The notes under the pieces were generated by a model, which did not search any database, had not been told where the DNA came from, and was given only the letters and a program-made list of their open reading frames with translations. Below, one piece after another: positions 42,287 through 51,988 of a DNA stretch of 64,000 bases. Numbering within the stretch: position 1 is the stretch's first letter; every line of letters starts with the position of its first letter. Location of the stretch: assembly GCF_023715725.1 (NCBI RefSeq), contig NZ_JAMBOT010000004.1, positions 1 through 64,000 on the forward strand. Direction: 5' to 3'. Both the position numbers and the translations under genes were made by a program. Source of the stretch: Paenibacillus pasadenensis (GTDB lineage Bacteria > Bacillota > Bacilli > Paenibacillales > Paenibacillaceae).

Positions 42287-43654
42287 TTATTCTCTCTCCG
42301 CTTCCGATTCGTCCCGGTCTGCAGCTGCTTCGGGATTACGGTAAATGTGGACGCGCAGCACTCTAAGGCGCCGGCATTCCGCCACTTCAAATGTATATTC
42401 GCTGTAGACGATTTTCTTGCCTCGTTCCGGGTTTCCATCCAGCCGGCTGAACAGCCAGCCTCCGATCGTATCCACATCGTCATGCTTCAGATCCAGATGC
42501 AGCAGCCGGTTCAAGTCATCGATGAGCATCCGTCCTCCGACTTTTGTCACTCCGTCTTCTACGATAATAGCGTCCGGCTCAGCGACATCGAATTCATCAT
42601 GGATTTTGCCCACGATTTCCTCCACGATCATCTCCGTTGTCAGCATGCCTGCCGTGCCTCCGTATTCGTCCATTACGATCGCCAGCTGACTGTGCTCGGC
42701 CTGCATCAGCTGCAGCACGCGGCTGATTTCCATCGCTTCGGGTACGGTTAGCACAGGACGAAGCAGCTTGCGGAGCTGACCGCCTTCCCCTACTGTCCCT
42801 TCCCTGTTCGACGTCAGCAGATCGGCAATGTGAACAAATCCGATAATCTGGTCCTTCTCTTCCACCGCGACGGGATACCGGGTATGCTTCGTGCGGTAAA
42901 TCGTATCCCGATTTTCTTCAAACGAACGTGCGGTGTACAGACAGTCCATATCGGTTCGCGGCAGCATCACCTCGCGCGCCAGCAGCTCGGAAAAGTCAAA
43001 TACGTTGCCGACAAGCTTCATCTCATTATCGTCGATAATGCCGCTTTTTGCGCTCTGACTCACAAGCAGCCTCAGTTCTTCCTCGGAATGAGCGGAATCA
43101 TGCTCGCTGGCAGGCCGGATGCCGATCAGCTTCAGCAGCGCGTTGGCCGCCCCGTTCAGCAGCAGTATCGCCGGGCTGAATATCGTATAAAAAAACAGCA
43201 GCGGCGCGGACAGCCAGAGTGATACTCCCTCCGACTTTTGAATCGCAAGCGATTTGGGAGCCAGCTCGCCGATAACGATATGCAGAAACGTAATGGCCAA
43301 AAAGCCGACTACGACGGAAGCGGTCGTAACGACGGTTTCGTCGGCAATTCCGATCCGGAACAACAGCGGTTCAACGATCAGATGGGAAATCGCCGGCTCG
43401 CCGACCCAGCCGAGGCCGAGCGACGCAAGCGTAATGCCAAGCTGTGTTGCCGATAGATAGGCGTCCAAGCGTCGTGAAATTCGAAGCGCATAACCCGCTT
43501 TTTTGCTGCCCTCTGCGGCAAGCTGAGTCAGACGGGTCGTTCTCACTTTGACAAGCGCAAATTCAGCAGCAACAAAAAAACCGTTCAGCAGCACAAGCAC
43601 AACGACGAGCAGCAGATTCAGCGCGATCTGCCCTGGCATGAATTCCGTCGTCAC
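42287..43654 (-). CDS. CNNM/CorC-type hemolysin-family protein
   Basis: A 455-residue protein with an N-terminal CNNM (DUF21) membrane domain of three to four helices (about 10-165), a pair of CBS domains (about 215-340; PRTDMDCL, YPVAVEEKDQIIGFVH) and a C-terminal CorC/HlyC domain (about 365-440). Such proteins are thought to export magnesium or other divalent ions. The GTG start at 43654 has GGCGG 9 nt before it and abuts the yfkAB stop. Confidence 0.88.
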   Translation of the reverse strand: MTTEFMPGQIALNLLLVVVLVLLNGFFVAAEFALVKVRTTRLTQLAAEGSKKAGYALRISRRLDAYLSATQLGITLASLGLGWVGEPAISHLIVEPLLFRIGIADETVVTTASVVVGFLAITFLHIVIGELAPKSLAIQKSEGVSLWLSAPLLFFYTIFSPAILLLNGAANALLKLIGIRPASEHDSAHSEEELRLLVSQSAKSGIIDDNEMKLVGNVFDFSELLAREVMLPRTDMDCLYTARSFEENRDTIYRTKHTRYPVAVEEKDQIIGFVHIADLLTSNREGTVGEGGQLRKLLRPVLTVPEAMEISRVLQLMQAEHSQLAIVMDEYGGTAGMLTTEMIVEEIVGKIHDEFDVAEPDAIIVEDGVTKVGGRMLIDDLNRLLHLDLKHDDVDTIGGWLFSRLDGNPERGKKIVYSEYTFEVAECRRLRVLRVHIYRNPEAAADRDESEAERE

Positions 43655-43655
43655 A

Positions 43656-44786
43656 TTAAAGAACCGCCTGCTGTTTCATAAAGTCAACGTCTTCATAGTA
43701 CATCTGCTTGACGAGCAGATTGGGACCGCAGCAAGCGGCAGCCGGGCAGTAACAATTGACGCTGCGGCTGAGCGGGTGCTGAAGCCAGCGTTCAAACACA
43801 TCGTCCAGACGCTCCTCCTCAATGTTGCCAAACGCCGGAATATCGCTGAAGTCCGTCACAAATACTTCCCCGGTAAACAGGTTCACATTAAGCCGGTTGC
43901 GGCCGTCGGGATCGTTGCGCACCGTCACGTTGCGCTCGCGTTTCAGCCGGGCCAGCAGCTCGCGGTCTTCCGCATCGGAGCTGCAGGAGTAAAATGGGAG
44001 CGTTCCGAACAGCATCCACATGTCCTGATCGCGGGTGTCCAGAAGCTCCGTCACCGCCTGCCTCATCTCTTCCTTGCTGATTGCCGGCAAATCTCCAGCC
44101 CACGCGCTCGGATACATCGGATGAACCTCGTGGCGCGCACAGCCCATTTCTTTAATCAGGCGGTGAATTTCCGGCATGCGGTTAAACGTGCGGAAATTAA
44201 TCATAGACTCCGCCGACACCAGAACGCCGGCCTCGCTAAGACGGCGCGCATTGTCGATCATGCGCTCGTACATTTTGACGGCAGCCGAATGGGGCACGGA
44301 ATGACCCGACCGGGCAAAGCCGACCTGATGGAAGTCGTCCGCCGACGTATAGTTGAAGGAAATGTGCATGACGTCCAAATAAGGAGCAATCAGCTCATAC
44401 CGGCTGTAGTCCAGCGTCACGTTGGAGTTCAGCTGGGAGCGGATGCCTCGGCTGCGGGCGTACTGCAGAATCGGAACGATGTATTCCTTCACGGTGCTCA
44501 AGGAGTAGGACGGCTCGCCTCCGGTAATGCTGATCGTTTGCAGATTCTGCACCTCGTCCAGACGGGAAAGCAGCAGCTCGAGCGGCAGCTTGTCCGCTTC
44601 GCGCATCGTCAGCGTGTCGCCGACAGCACAGTGCTCGCAGCGCATATTGCATAGGTTTGTAACGGTAAATTCCACACTCGTCAAAGCGTGGCGGTTAAAA
44701 CGCTGCAGGCTCCCTAGCGGGTCCCACGGATCATTATCCGGCGAGAGGGGCAGCAGCGGCTTATGAAGCGTCAGTTCGGAATTCAT
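43656..44786 (-). CDS. yfkAB: Radical SAM protein YfkAB
   Basis: A 376-residue radical SAM/CxCxxxxC-domain protein with the cluster motif CNMRCEHC and GGEPS; the C-terminal part has five further Cys (NCYCPAAACCGP). Matches YfkAB of Bacillus, whose substrate is unknown. The ATG at 44786 is preceded by AAGGTG; a longer start (44831) lacks a ribosome site. Confidence 0.85.
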   Translation of the reverse strand: MNSELTLHKPLLPLSPDNDPWDPLGSLQRFNRHALTSVEFTVTNLCNMRCEHCAVGDTLTMREADKLPLELLLSRLDEVQNLQTISITGGEPSYSLSTVKEYIVPILQYARSRGIRSQLNSNVTLDYSRYELIAPYLDVMHISFNYTSADDFHQVGFARSGHSVPHSAAVKMYERMIDNARRLSEAGVLVSAESMINFRTFNRMPEIHRLIKEMGCARHEVHPMYPSAWAGDLPAISKEEMRQAVTELLDTRDQDMWMLFGTLPFYSCSSDAEDRELLARLKRERNVTVRNDPDGRNRLNVNLFTGEVFVTDFSDIPAFGNIEEERLDDVFERWLQHPLSRSVNCYCPAAACCGPNLLVKQMYYEDVDFMKQQAVL

Positions 44787-44893
44787 TCTATACAGCACCT
44801 TATTGTTTGATGATAAAACTCTTGCTCTCATTGTACTGCCCCACTAAACGGTAATCAAACGGGAATGCAGGGAAACGGATTGAAACTAAAATA

Positions 44894-44911
44894 AGGAGCC
44901 GCTCGGCTCCT
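44894..44911 (-). terminator. Terminator of HD-GYP gene
   Basis: AGGAGCC (44894-44900) / GGCTCCT (44905-44911), followed on the minus strand by TATTTTAGTTT. Confidence 0.75.
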
Positions 44912-44924
44912 GACTGTTAATCGA

Positions 44925-46046
44925 TTAAATTAAAACCTCGACCTGCTGCTCCTCCGGTTGGTCGCCGTTGACGCTGGCAATCATGCTCGTCAGCTGCAGT
45001 GACATATCAATCTCATAAGGAGCTCTCAGCCGCACACCTTCATCATCCTGAAGAACCCGAATGACCGGGCGGTGCGGGCAGTTCGAGCGCACGTCCACAA
45101 CAACTCCGACCTCGCCGGTCTGCAGCCGGACGGTCATGCCGACCGGATAGATGGCCACTTTGTCCCGAAACAGCTGCACCATCGACTGCTCGTACTGCGT
45201 GCCCGTTCCCGCATACAGCGCTTCAACCGCCTGATGCGGCAGCATCGGCTCCTTGTAGATCCGGTTAGTCGTCATCGCGTCATAGGAATCAACCATGCCA
45301 ATCCATTTGGAGAAATCGTGAATCTCGTTTCCTTTTATCCCGAATGGATAACCGCTGCCGTCAAGCCGTTCGTGATGCTGAAGCGCGCAAAGCGCGGTTG
45401 TTGTAGACACACCCGCTTCCCGCCGCAAAATATCATAGCCGTATTCCGTATGCCGCTTCATCTGCTCATATTCTTCCGCAGTCAGCTGCCCCGGCTTTTT
45501 AAGCAGCTCCTGGGGAATACGGGTTTTGCCGATATCATGCAGCAGAGCCCCCATGCCAAGTGCGGTCAGCTCGTCACGGTTATAGCCGAAATTAATGCCA
45601 AGCATCGTTGTATACACGCAAACGTTAAGCGAGTGCTGATACAGGTAATTGTCGACGGAAGCCATATTCATCAGCATGACGACGGATTCCTTGTGAGCGG
45701 ACAGATCGTCGATGACCCTGCTCATCACATCGCGCAGCTGGAAGCTCACGTACGGATAAGCCGCACCGCGCCTGCGCGGCGGACTGTCCATCATCTGCCT
45801 GAAGCTGCTGCGGATTTCCGTCATCGCTACCCGCATCGTATCCTCGCTGATCAGCTCGCGAACTTCTATATCCTCTGTCGCCTCATCCTGAATATATAAA
45901 AAGTTGATATGACATTCCTTAAGCCGGGATATCATTCGTGCCGTCAGCTCTATATCTTCTCCGAGAAGAACGATTCCCTCTCCCGAAAGGACTTTTTTGG
46001 CCAGCTTCATTCCGGGCTGGCACATGCTTAGGGGCATCAATATCAT
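44925..46046 (-). CDS. HD-GYP domain protein, copy 1
   Basis: A 373-residue protein with an HD-GYP phosphodiesterase domain (about 125-290: HSLNV, HDIGKTRIP, HHERLDGSGYP) after an N-terminal regulatory segment, then a C-terminal beta-rich part. HD-GYP domains usually hydrolyse cyclic di-GMP. All metal ligands appear present. The ATG at 46046 follows GGGAG. A related copy lies at 50859-51926, so the pair probably arose by duplication. Confidence 0.85.
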   Translation of the reverse strand: MILMPLSMCQPGMKLAKKVLSGEGIVLLGEDIELTARMISRLKECHINFLYIQDEATEDIEVRELISEDTMRVAMTEIRSSFRQMMDSPPRRRGAAYPYVSFQLRDVMSRVIDDLSAHKESVVMLMNMASVDNYLYQHSLNVCVYTTMLGINFGYNRDELTALGMGALLHDIGKTRIPQELLKKPGQLTAEEYEQMKRHTEYGYDILRREAGVSTTTALCALQHHERLDGSGYPFGIKGNEIHDFSKWIGMVDSYDAMTTNRIYKEPMLPHQAVEALYAGTGTQYEQSMVQLFRDKVAIYPVGMTVRLQTGEVGVVVDVRSNCPHRPVIRVLQDDEGVRLRAPYEIDMSLQLTSMIASVNGDQPEEQQVEVLI

Positions 46047-46156
46047 GGACGAGTCGCTCCCTGCGTACAAATTATATCTAATCATGTATCGACATTCCGA
46101 GGAAAAAAAGTTAGATTCTTAACTTGATTCGCTATAATTCTTCTTTATTCGACAAA

Positions 46157-47593
46157 TTAATCAATCAGCCGATACCTCAATTTGCGGCAGCGCTCCAGCG
46201 CTTCCGGCTTGTTCAGCTCGGCAGCCAGCACTTGGCGTATAAATTCAGGCAAATAATATTGCACCTCGCTGCCTTCCCGCAGCGGCAAGTAACCTGCTCC
46301 AAACGTGAACATATCCAGCGAGCCTACGATATACTCCCGCTCATCGTCCAGCTCCGTTCCGCGGTGACGGATCGCTGTAATTTTGCTGCCCGGCTCGCGT
46401 CCCGGGTTCCATTCGACGAATAGTCCGTCTACGGCCAGCGAACCAAGCACCGTGCCCCGGAAGCCGAACCCCCGCAGCTCCTTGCCGGTGTATTCAGGCA
46501 GCAGCGACTGCTCCAGCGCTTCGCGGATATAACGGCCGCGCAGCTTCATCCGGCATGGATTAATAGGCGACGGACAAAGCGAATGCAGCAGTCCTTCACT
46601 GATCTCACCAGCGGGCAGACTTCCCAGCAGCTGGCCCGAGTTCACAATGCCGATGTCCGCGCCCGTCCATTCTCTGACGCCGGCAGCCAGCAAATTGGCC
46701 AGCGGCGATTCCCGCGCCGCATCCAGCGGAAGCGACTCCGCCAGCACGGCGGCTGGCCGGGACAGCTCGCGGCGCGCAAGCATGCCATATTCAGCAAGCA
46801 GCGCCTCCGCCCGCTCTTCAAGCGGCCACGAGGCAAGGGGAAGCAGGAAAGCTCTTTTCAGCAGCCTGCCGGTCCCCGCTTCAAGCGCAAGCTCAACCCG
46901 TCCGAGCCGCTCGCCGTACTTGCCTGCTCCGCACAGCAGCGTATTTCCCGCCAGCTCCGCCTCCTCCAGCAAATGATGCGTATGCCCGCCCAAAATGATG
47001 TCGATGCCTGGCACTTCGTTTGCCAGCCGGCGGTCTGTCGGCAGGCCGAGATGGGAAAGCACAACGACGGCGTCGGCTGTTTCGCGCAGCAGCCCGACCT
47101 GCTCCCGCACCGCTTCCACCGGATCGGGGACGCTCCAGCCAAGCAGATCATAAAAAGCCGGATAGGAAGCGGTTGCGCCGATAAGCGCGATCCGCAGGCC
47201 GTTTTTGACGATGACCGTGCTCGGCAGCAGCCATTCCGGGCGCTCTCCCGTTTCCAAATCCAGCATGTTGCAGCAAATCACCGGAAACCTGGCTTCGCTG
47301 CCGTAAAGCCGGGTCAGCTCGTCCTTGGTGAACGTCAGCCCTTCGTTATTGCCGGGCACAGCGGCCTCGCAGCCCGCATCGCTTAAAAGCGCCATGTTCA
47401 CAATACCGCCGGTTCCCTCCGTTTCTTGGCGCATCCGGTCGAGATGATCGCCGATATCAACGTACAGGACATGATCTTCGCCATATTGGCGGCGAGTATG
47501 TGCAACGCAGGAAGAGATCCGCGCGGCTTCCTCAAGTCGGCTGTGCAAATCATTGCTATGGAGCAGTACCAGCTGCGGCTCCCAGTTGTTCAT
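46157..47593 (-). CDS. Metallophosphatase / 5'-nucleotidase family protein (YunD-like)
   Basis: A 478-residue protein with an N-terminal calcineurin-like phosphatase domain (about 10-240; HSNDLHSRLEE, DIGDHLD, GNNEG, GGHTHH) and a C-terminal 5'-nucleotidase domain (about 270-440). It has no signal peptide and is likely cytoplasmic like YunD. The ATG at 47593 has GGGGAG 12 nt upstream; an upstream TTG is too close to that site. Likely acts on nucleotide monophosphates or related sugars. Confidence 0.85.
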   Translation of the reverse strand: MNNWEPQLVLLHSNDLHSRLEEAARISSCVAHTRRQYGEDHVLYVDIGDHLDRMRQETEGTGGIVNMALLSDAGCEAAVPGNNEGLTFTKDELTRLYGSEARFPVICCNMLDLETGERPEWLLPSTVIVKNGLRIALIGATASYPAFYDLLGWSVPDPVEAVREQVGLLRETADAVVVLSHLGLPTDRRLANEVPGIDIILGGHTHHLLEEAELAGNTLLCGAGKYGERLGRVELALEAGTGRLLKRAFLLPLASWPLEERAEALLAEYGMLARRELSRPAAVLAESLPLDAARESPLANLLAAGVREWTGADIGIVNSGQLLGSLPAGEISEGLLHSLCPSPINPCRMKLRGRYIREALEQSLLPEYTGKELRGFGFRGTVLGSLAVDGLFVEWNPGREPGSKITAIRHRGTELDDEREYIVGSLDMFTFGAGYLPLREGSEVQYYLPEFIRQVLAAELNKPEALERCRKLRYRLID

Positions 47594-47678
47594 TCGTTCC
47601 AATTACTCCCCTCACAGCCAGTTCGGCGCATCAATCTTTCTATCGGTAAACCTGAAGTTAAAAAGCCGTACCGGCTTA

Positions 47679-48674
47679 TTAGCCGCCGATTTGCGACATG
47701 CGGCGAGCCGTTGGCGTGTGGCTGATCGACTCGTCATGAAGCTTCGCAGCCATTTCATGATTTTCCGGCTTGATTGCCCCCGCCCGGAGAAACAGCTCTT
47801 TAATGGCTTCGCGGCTGCCCAGCGCAGGTTTTACATTCAGTTCATCCACCCAGTATAGGCAGGGCTGCAAATTGCCGTCAGCCGTCAGCCGGAGACGGTT
47901 GCAGCTGGTGCAAAACCGGTCGCTTACGGGATGAATCAGACCGAACGATCCGGCTGCTCCGTCAAACGTCCAGTTTTCGGAGGGACCGTTTCCCTCCAGC
48001 CGCTCCAACGGACTCATCGGCAAGCCAAGCTCCCGGGCAGCTTCCATGACGCTCGTCAGCGGCAAATACGTCTTCCGCCATTGCTCGTCCGCGTGGCCGA
48101 TCGGCATATATTCAATAAACCTTACATGTAAGGGCTGATCCAGAGATAAGCGCAGAAAGCTTTTGATCTCGTCTTCATTAATGCCTTTAAGCAGCACGCA
48201 GTTGAGCTTGATTGGGCCAAGCCCCGCCTCCCCCGCCGCGCGTATGCCAGCCATAACCTGTTCTAAGCCGCCTCTGCGCGCGATAAGGCGAAAGCGCGAG
48301 GCATCCAGCGTATCCAGGCTTATGTTCACCCGGTCTAACCCGGCTTGCCGAAGAGCCGCAGCCTGTTTGGCCAACAGCATTCCATTGGTCGTTAGAGAAA
48401 TCTCCTCAATGCCTTCAATCGCCTTGAGACGGCGAATCAGACCGTCCAAATCAGGCCGAACAAGCGGCTCGCCGCCTGTAATGCGCAACCGCCGGAAACC
48501 GAGCTCAGCCGCCGCTTCCACAACCTCGACGATTGCGTCATAACTAAGCAGCTCCGATGAATCGGCAAATTCCATTCCCTCTTCCGGCATGCAGTAGAGG
48601 CAGCGCAAATTGCAGCGATCGGTTACCGAAATGCGGAGATAGTCATGAATTCTGCCAAAACGGTCGCTCAACAT
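47679..48674 (-). CDS. moaA: GTP 3',8-cyclase MoaA
   Basis: A 331-residue radical SAM enzyme with CNLRCLYC (Cys21, Cys25, Cys28), GGEPL, and the second cluster region FCTSCNRLRL followed by QPCL. It ends in Gly-Gly as MoaA does. It makes the first intermediate of molybdopterin. It is divergent from moaD-moaE and moeB. Confidence 0.95.
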   Translation of the reverse strand: MLSDRFGRIHDYLRISVTDRCNLRCLYCMPEEGMEFADSSELLSYDAIVEVVEAAAELGFRRLRITGGEPLVRPDLDGLIRRLKAIEGIEEISLTTNGMLLAKQAAALRQAGLDRVNISLDTLDASRFRLIARRGGLEQVMAGIRAAGEAGLGPIKLNCVLLKGINEDEIKSFLRLSLDQPLHVRFIEYMPIGHADEQWRKTYLPLTSVMEAARELGLPMSPLERLEGNGPSENWTFDGAAGSFGLIHPVSDRFCTSCNRLRLTADGNLQPCLYWVDELNVKPALGSREAIKELFLRAGAIKPENHEMAAKLHDESISHTPTARRMSQIGG

Positions 48675-48723
48675 CGCGCTTACTCCTCTCTTAATAGCAG
48701 CATCTATACGTTTGTTTGAAAAT

Positions 48724-48772
48724 ATCCGTTTAGCTATCGTTTTTTGTATCGCGATTGTGATAGAAAACGGAT
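48724..48772. promoter_or_regulatory. Stem-loop in the moaA / moaDE divergent region
   Basis: ATCCGTTTAGCTATC (48724-48738) pairs with GATAGAAAACGGAT (48759-48772), leaving a 20-nt loop. It could be an operator dyad for both moa units or a structured moaA leader. I see nothing else in 48675-48929 except a weak -10 before moaDE. Confidence 0.45.
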
Positions 48773-48929
48773 GTCATATTTCAAGTCCAATCTTCACTTT
48801 GGCCCTTGTTTAAACGCTTTTTAGCTGTGTTTTACCCTCTAAATTTGTCTTCTACCAGTTTATCATTTTTGGCGCACTTGTGATATGCTGGAACCAAACA
48901 TCCCAGCGGGACAAGTGAGGTAACCTGCC

Positions 48930-49724
48930 ATGACTTACAACTGGAGCATTGCTTTGTTTGCCGGCCTGCCGGAAAGGCTCGGAACTTCACGTATTGAGCT
49001 GACGCTGGACAACGAGACGCTTTCCGTCGGAGAGCTTAAAGCGGCCTTAATTGCCGCTTATCCGGAGCATTCGGCGCTGCTGGGCATCTGCTTCGCAGCC
49101 CGCAACGAGGCGTACGCAGCCGATGCGGACACGGTTAGCTGCCGGGACATGATAGCGCTGCTGCCGCCAGTATCCGGCGGAGACGGCGCAGGAGAACCTG
49201 CGGCAGCCGCCCCGCCAGCCTATCGGATCGCGCATGAACCGCTGGATGCCGCAGCGGTCGCGGCTTTGGTCGAGGATGACAACCACGGCGCTGCGCTCGT
49301 TTTCATCGGGACGACTCGTGAGTGGACTGGCGGACAGCGCACAGTCAGACTTGAATATGAAGCGTACGAGCCCATGGCGCTGCGCACGATGGAACAGATT
49401 GGGCAAGAGCTTCAGGAGCGCTGGCCCGGAACGCGCTGCGCCATCTATCACCGGATCGGCGTTGTCGCCGTTGGCGAAGCGAGCGTTGTCATCGCCGTTT
49501 CCAGCGGACACCGGGCCGCCTCCTACGAAGCAAGCCGGTATGCTATTGAACGGCTGAAGCAAATCGTGCCAATCTGGAAAAAAGAGATTTGGGAGGATGG
49601 CTCAGAGTGGAAGGGCCATCAGCTCGGCCCTTGGAATCCGTTGGCCGAGCCAAGCTGGCCGGCGGCAGAGCGTCCGCTTACGGCTAATGCCGCAGCGGAC
49701 GCCGATGGAGCGGATGTTTCGTGA
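48930..49724 (+). CDS. MoaD-MoaE fusion, molybdopterin synthase
   Basis: A 264-residue fusion. Residues about 1-85 are MoaD (ubiquitin-like; ends LLPPVSGGDG with an internal Gly-Gly), and residues about 97-235 are MoaE (FIGTTREWTGG, HRIGVVAVGEASV, catalytic Lys in IVPIWKKEIW). The linker is Ala/Pro-rich and the C-terminus has an extra Ala-rich tail. MoaD normally needs a free C-terminal Gly-Gly to be thiocarboxylated, so the fusion probably must be cleaved, as described for MoaX of mycobacteria. Confidence 0.92.
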   Translation: MTYNWSIALFAGLPERLGTSRIELTLDNETLSVGELKAALIAAYPEHSALLGICFAARNEAYAADADTVSCRDMIALLPPVSGGDGAGEPAAAAPPAYRIAHEPLDAAAVAALVEDDNHGAALVFIGTTREWTGGQRTVRLEYEAYEPMALRTMEQIGQELQERWPGTRCAIYHRIGVVAVGEASVVIAVSSGHRAASYEASRYAIERLKQIVPIWKKEIWEDGSEWKGHQLGPWNPLAEPSWPAAERPLTANAAADADGADVS

Positions 49725-50758
49725 ACGGCGGACCGGACAGCCGTTACGTCCGCCAGATTCGTTTTGCACCTGTCGGCCAGGAGGGGCAGCAGCGTTTGGG
49801 CAAAGGCACGGTTGCCGTTGTAGGAATAGGAGCGCTTGGCTGCGTCATTGCCTCCCATCTTGCGCGCAGCGGGATCGGAGAGCTGCGGCTGATCGACCGC
49901 GACATTGTAGAATGGAGCAACCTGCAGCGGCAGCTGTTATACGACGAGGAGGACGCCGTTCAGGCGCTGCCGAAGGCTGAAGCTGCGGCAAACAAGCTTA
50001 AACGGATCAACAGCAGCATTGCCATTCGCGCGTTCGCCGCCGATCTGCACGCCGGCAATGCAGCTAGCCTGCTGGAAGGCGCCGATCTCGTGCTGGACGG
50101 CACGGATAATTTTCAAACCAGATACTTGCTTAACGATTATGCGGTGCGGACAGGTATTCCCTGGATCTATGGCGGAGCCGTAGGAGCTGGCGGAATGACA
50201 ATGACGGTCGTTCCGGGCGAAACTCCCTGTTACCGCTGTTTGTTTCCAGAGCCGCCTTCGGCCGGCCTGACCGACACCTGCGAAACGGCAGGCGTGCTTT
50301 CCCCGCTGGTTGATGTAATCGGCTCCTTGCAGGCGATGGAGGCAATTAAATGGCTGACCGGCAACAGCAGCCAGCTTCGTCCGGGACTGCTGCAGCTTGA
50401 TCTGTGGCGGAATGCTTGGATGCCGCTTGATCTTGCGGGTGCAAAACGTTCCGCCTGTCCTTGCTGCGCTGCCGGAGAGTTCCCCTTCTTGGAGCCTACG
50501 CCCGATGACACAGCGCTGCTTTGCGGCAGAGATACCGTGCAGATCAGGCCAAATCGGCCCCTTAGTCTTGATCTGAAAGCGCTGGCTGCCCGGTTGTCGT
50601 CATTAGAATCAGGGAGCTTTTCCCTGACGCCTTATTCGCTTCGCTACATTCGGGACGAAAGAATCAGTGCGGTCTTTTTTGCGGATGCGAGAGCTTTAAT
50701 TCAAGGGACTAGCGATGCTATTAAAGCAAAAGCGATTTACGCCGATATACTTGGGTAA
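49721..50758 (+). CDS. moeB: MoeB/ThiF-family adenylyltransferase
   Basis: A 345-residue E1-like enzyme with nucleotide motif VGIGALGC, DGTDNFQTRYL, active-site region TDTCETAGVLSPLVDVIGS, and two Cys pairs (CYRC, CPCC) that bind zinc. The C-terminal 75 residues are rhodanese-like in position but degenerate, without a clear catalytic Cys loop. The GTG start overlaps the moaDE stop, so the activating enzyme is co-translated with its MoaD substrate. Confidence 0.9.
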   Translation: MNGGPDSRYVRQIRFAPVGQEGQQRLGKGTVAVVGIGALGCVIASHLARSGIGELRLIDRDIVEWSNLQRQLLYDEEDAVQALPKAEAAANKLKRINSSIAIRAFAADLHAGNAASLLEGADLVLDGTDNFQTRYLLNDYAVRTGIPWIYGGAVGAGGMTMTVVPGETPCYRCLFPEPPSAGLTDTCETAGVLSPLVDVIGSLQAMEAIKWLTGNSSQLRPGLLQLDLWRNAWMPLDLAGAKRSACPCCAAGEFPFLEPTPDDTALLCGRDTVQIRPNRPLSLDLKALAARLSSLESGSFSLTPYSLRYIRDERISAVFFADARALIQGTSDAIKAKAIYADILG

Positions 50759-50858
50759 TCGAAACATTTGGCAATGCTTTTATTGCCATATTTGTTTAAT
50801 CCAGATACATTGGAGATAGTCCTTTAGACGCAACAGAATAACCTTGCCGAGGTGCAGC

Positions 50859-51926
50859 ATGAGGGTTCATATTTCCGTTCTTAAAGAAGGCGATCAGCTG
50901 GCGAGCGACGCTTTCAACAACTATGGGTTGAACGTAATGGCCAAAGGAACCCGCCTGACATCCTACGAAATCGCCAAGCTGGTGCAGCATGGAATCGATT
51001 ATGTCGATCTGGAGCTGAGCCAGCCCGAGGAGAGTCTTGCACTTGCAGAGCATAGGACAATCGAGTCCGGCCTGCCTCCAAAATGGCTGCCTGCCATGCA
51101 GCCGCTCTATCAAAACGCAATCGAAGGCTGCGAGAATCTGTTTCGCAAAGCCTTTGAGGACGGCAAATTGACCGAGGAAGATGTGGACAGCTCCTTCGGA
51201 CCTTTGCTGACCAGCTTCCAAATGGAGCGCGACGTTGTATCGATGCTGCTTTTGCTCAATACGACGGACGATTATACGTACCAGCATTCCGTGCAGGTAG
51301 GCATGCTGTCGTATTATTTGGCCGCATGGATGGGATACGATGAGGAAGAAGCGACTCGGATTGGCAAAGCCGGTTTTCTGCATGATATCGGCAAATGCCG
51401 CATTCCGAGCGAAATTTTGAACAAGCCAGAAAAGCTTACCGCTGACGAGTACCGCGAGGTAAAGCGCCATACGCTATACGGGGAAGAGATTATTCTAAGC
51501 ACGTATGACGACACATTTTTGTCCACTGCCGCTCTGCAGCATCATGAGCGCATGGACGGTACGGGTTATCCGCACGGCATCGACGGCGAGGAAATTTCCC
51601 CTATTGCCCGGATCGTCGCCGTATCGGATGTATACAGCGCTATGATCTCAACCCGCGCCTACCAGGAAAAGCGTGATCTGCTCTATGTGCTTCGCGAGCT
51701 GTACCGGATGAGCTTCCGCGAATTGGACCCGCAAACGACTCACACGTTTATCCGGCATATGATTCCGAACTTTATCGGCAAACGGGTCGAGATGGTAAAC
51801 GGTCAATCCGGCACGATCATTATGACTCACCCAAGCGAGTTTTTCCGTCCATTGGTTCAAATCGGCGATGAATTTATCGATCTTTCGCAAAGCCGCGAGC
51901 TTGAGATTACGCAGATTTATATGTAG
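50859..51926 (+). CDS. HD-GYP domain protein, copy 2
   Basis: A 355-residue protein similar in layout to the copy at 44925: N-terminal regulatory segment, HD-GYP domain (HSVQVG, HDIGKCRIP, HHERMDGTGYP) and a C-terminal part resembling that of copy 1 (GQSGTIIMT). GAGG lies upstream of the ATG at 50859. It probably degrades cyclic di-GMP. Confidence 0.85.
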   Translation: MRVHISVLKEGDQLASDAFNNYGLNVMAKGTRLTSYEIAKLVQHGIDYVDLELSQPEESLALAEHRTIESGLPPKWLPAMQPLYQNAIEGCENLFRKAFEDGKLTEEDVDSSFGPLLTSFQMERDVVSMLLLLNTTDDYTYQHSVQVGMLSYYLAAWMGYDEEEATRIGKAGFLHDIGKCRIPSEILNKPEKLTADEYREVKRHTLYGEEIILSTYDDTFLSTAALQHHERMDGTGYPHGIDGEEISPIARIVAVSDVYSAMISTRAYQEKRDLLYVLRELYRMSFRELDPQTTHTFIRHMIPNFIGKRVEMVNGQSGTIIMTHPSEFFRPLVQIGDEFIDLSQSRELEITQIYM

Positions 51927-51935
51927 AGCCGAACG

Positions 51936-51984
51936 AAAAAAGGCTGTTCCTCCGGCAATCACCGCCGGGGGAACAGCCTTTTTT
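51936..51984. terminator. Bidirectional terminator
   Basis: AAAAAAGGCTGTTCC (51936-51950) / GGAACAGCCTTTTTT (51970-51984), perfect 15-bp stem between the convergent HD-GYP and Cys-rich membrane protein genes. Confidence 0.93.
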
Positions 51985-51988
51985 ATGA

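Noticed and set aside
46583..47386. 267-codon plus-strand frame inside the 5'-nucleotidase gene
   Set aside because: It is opposite a gene with intact phosphatase motifs.
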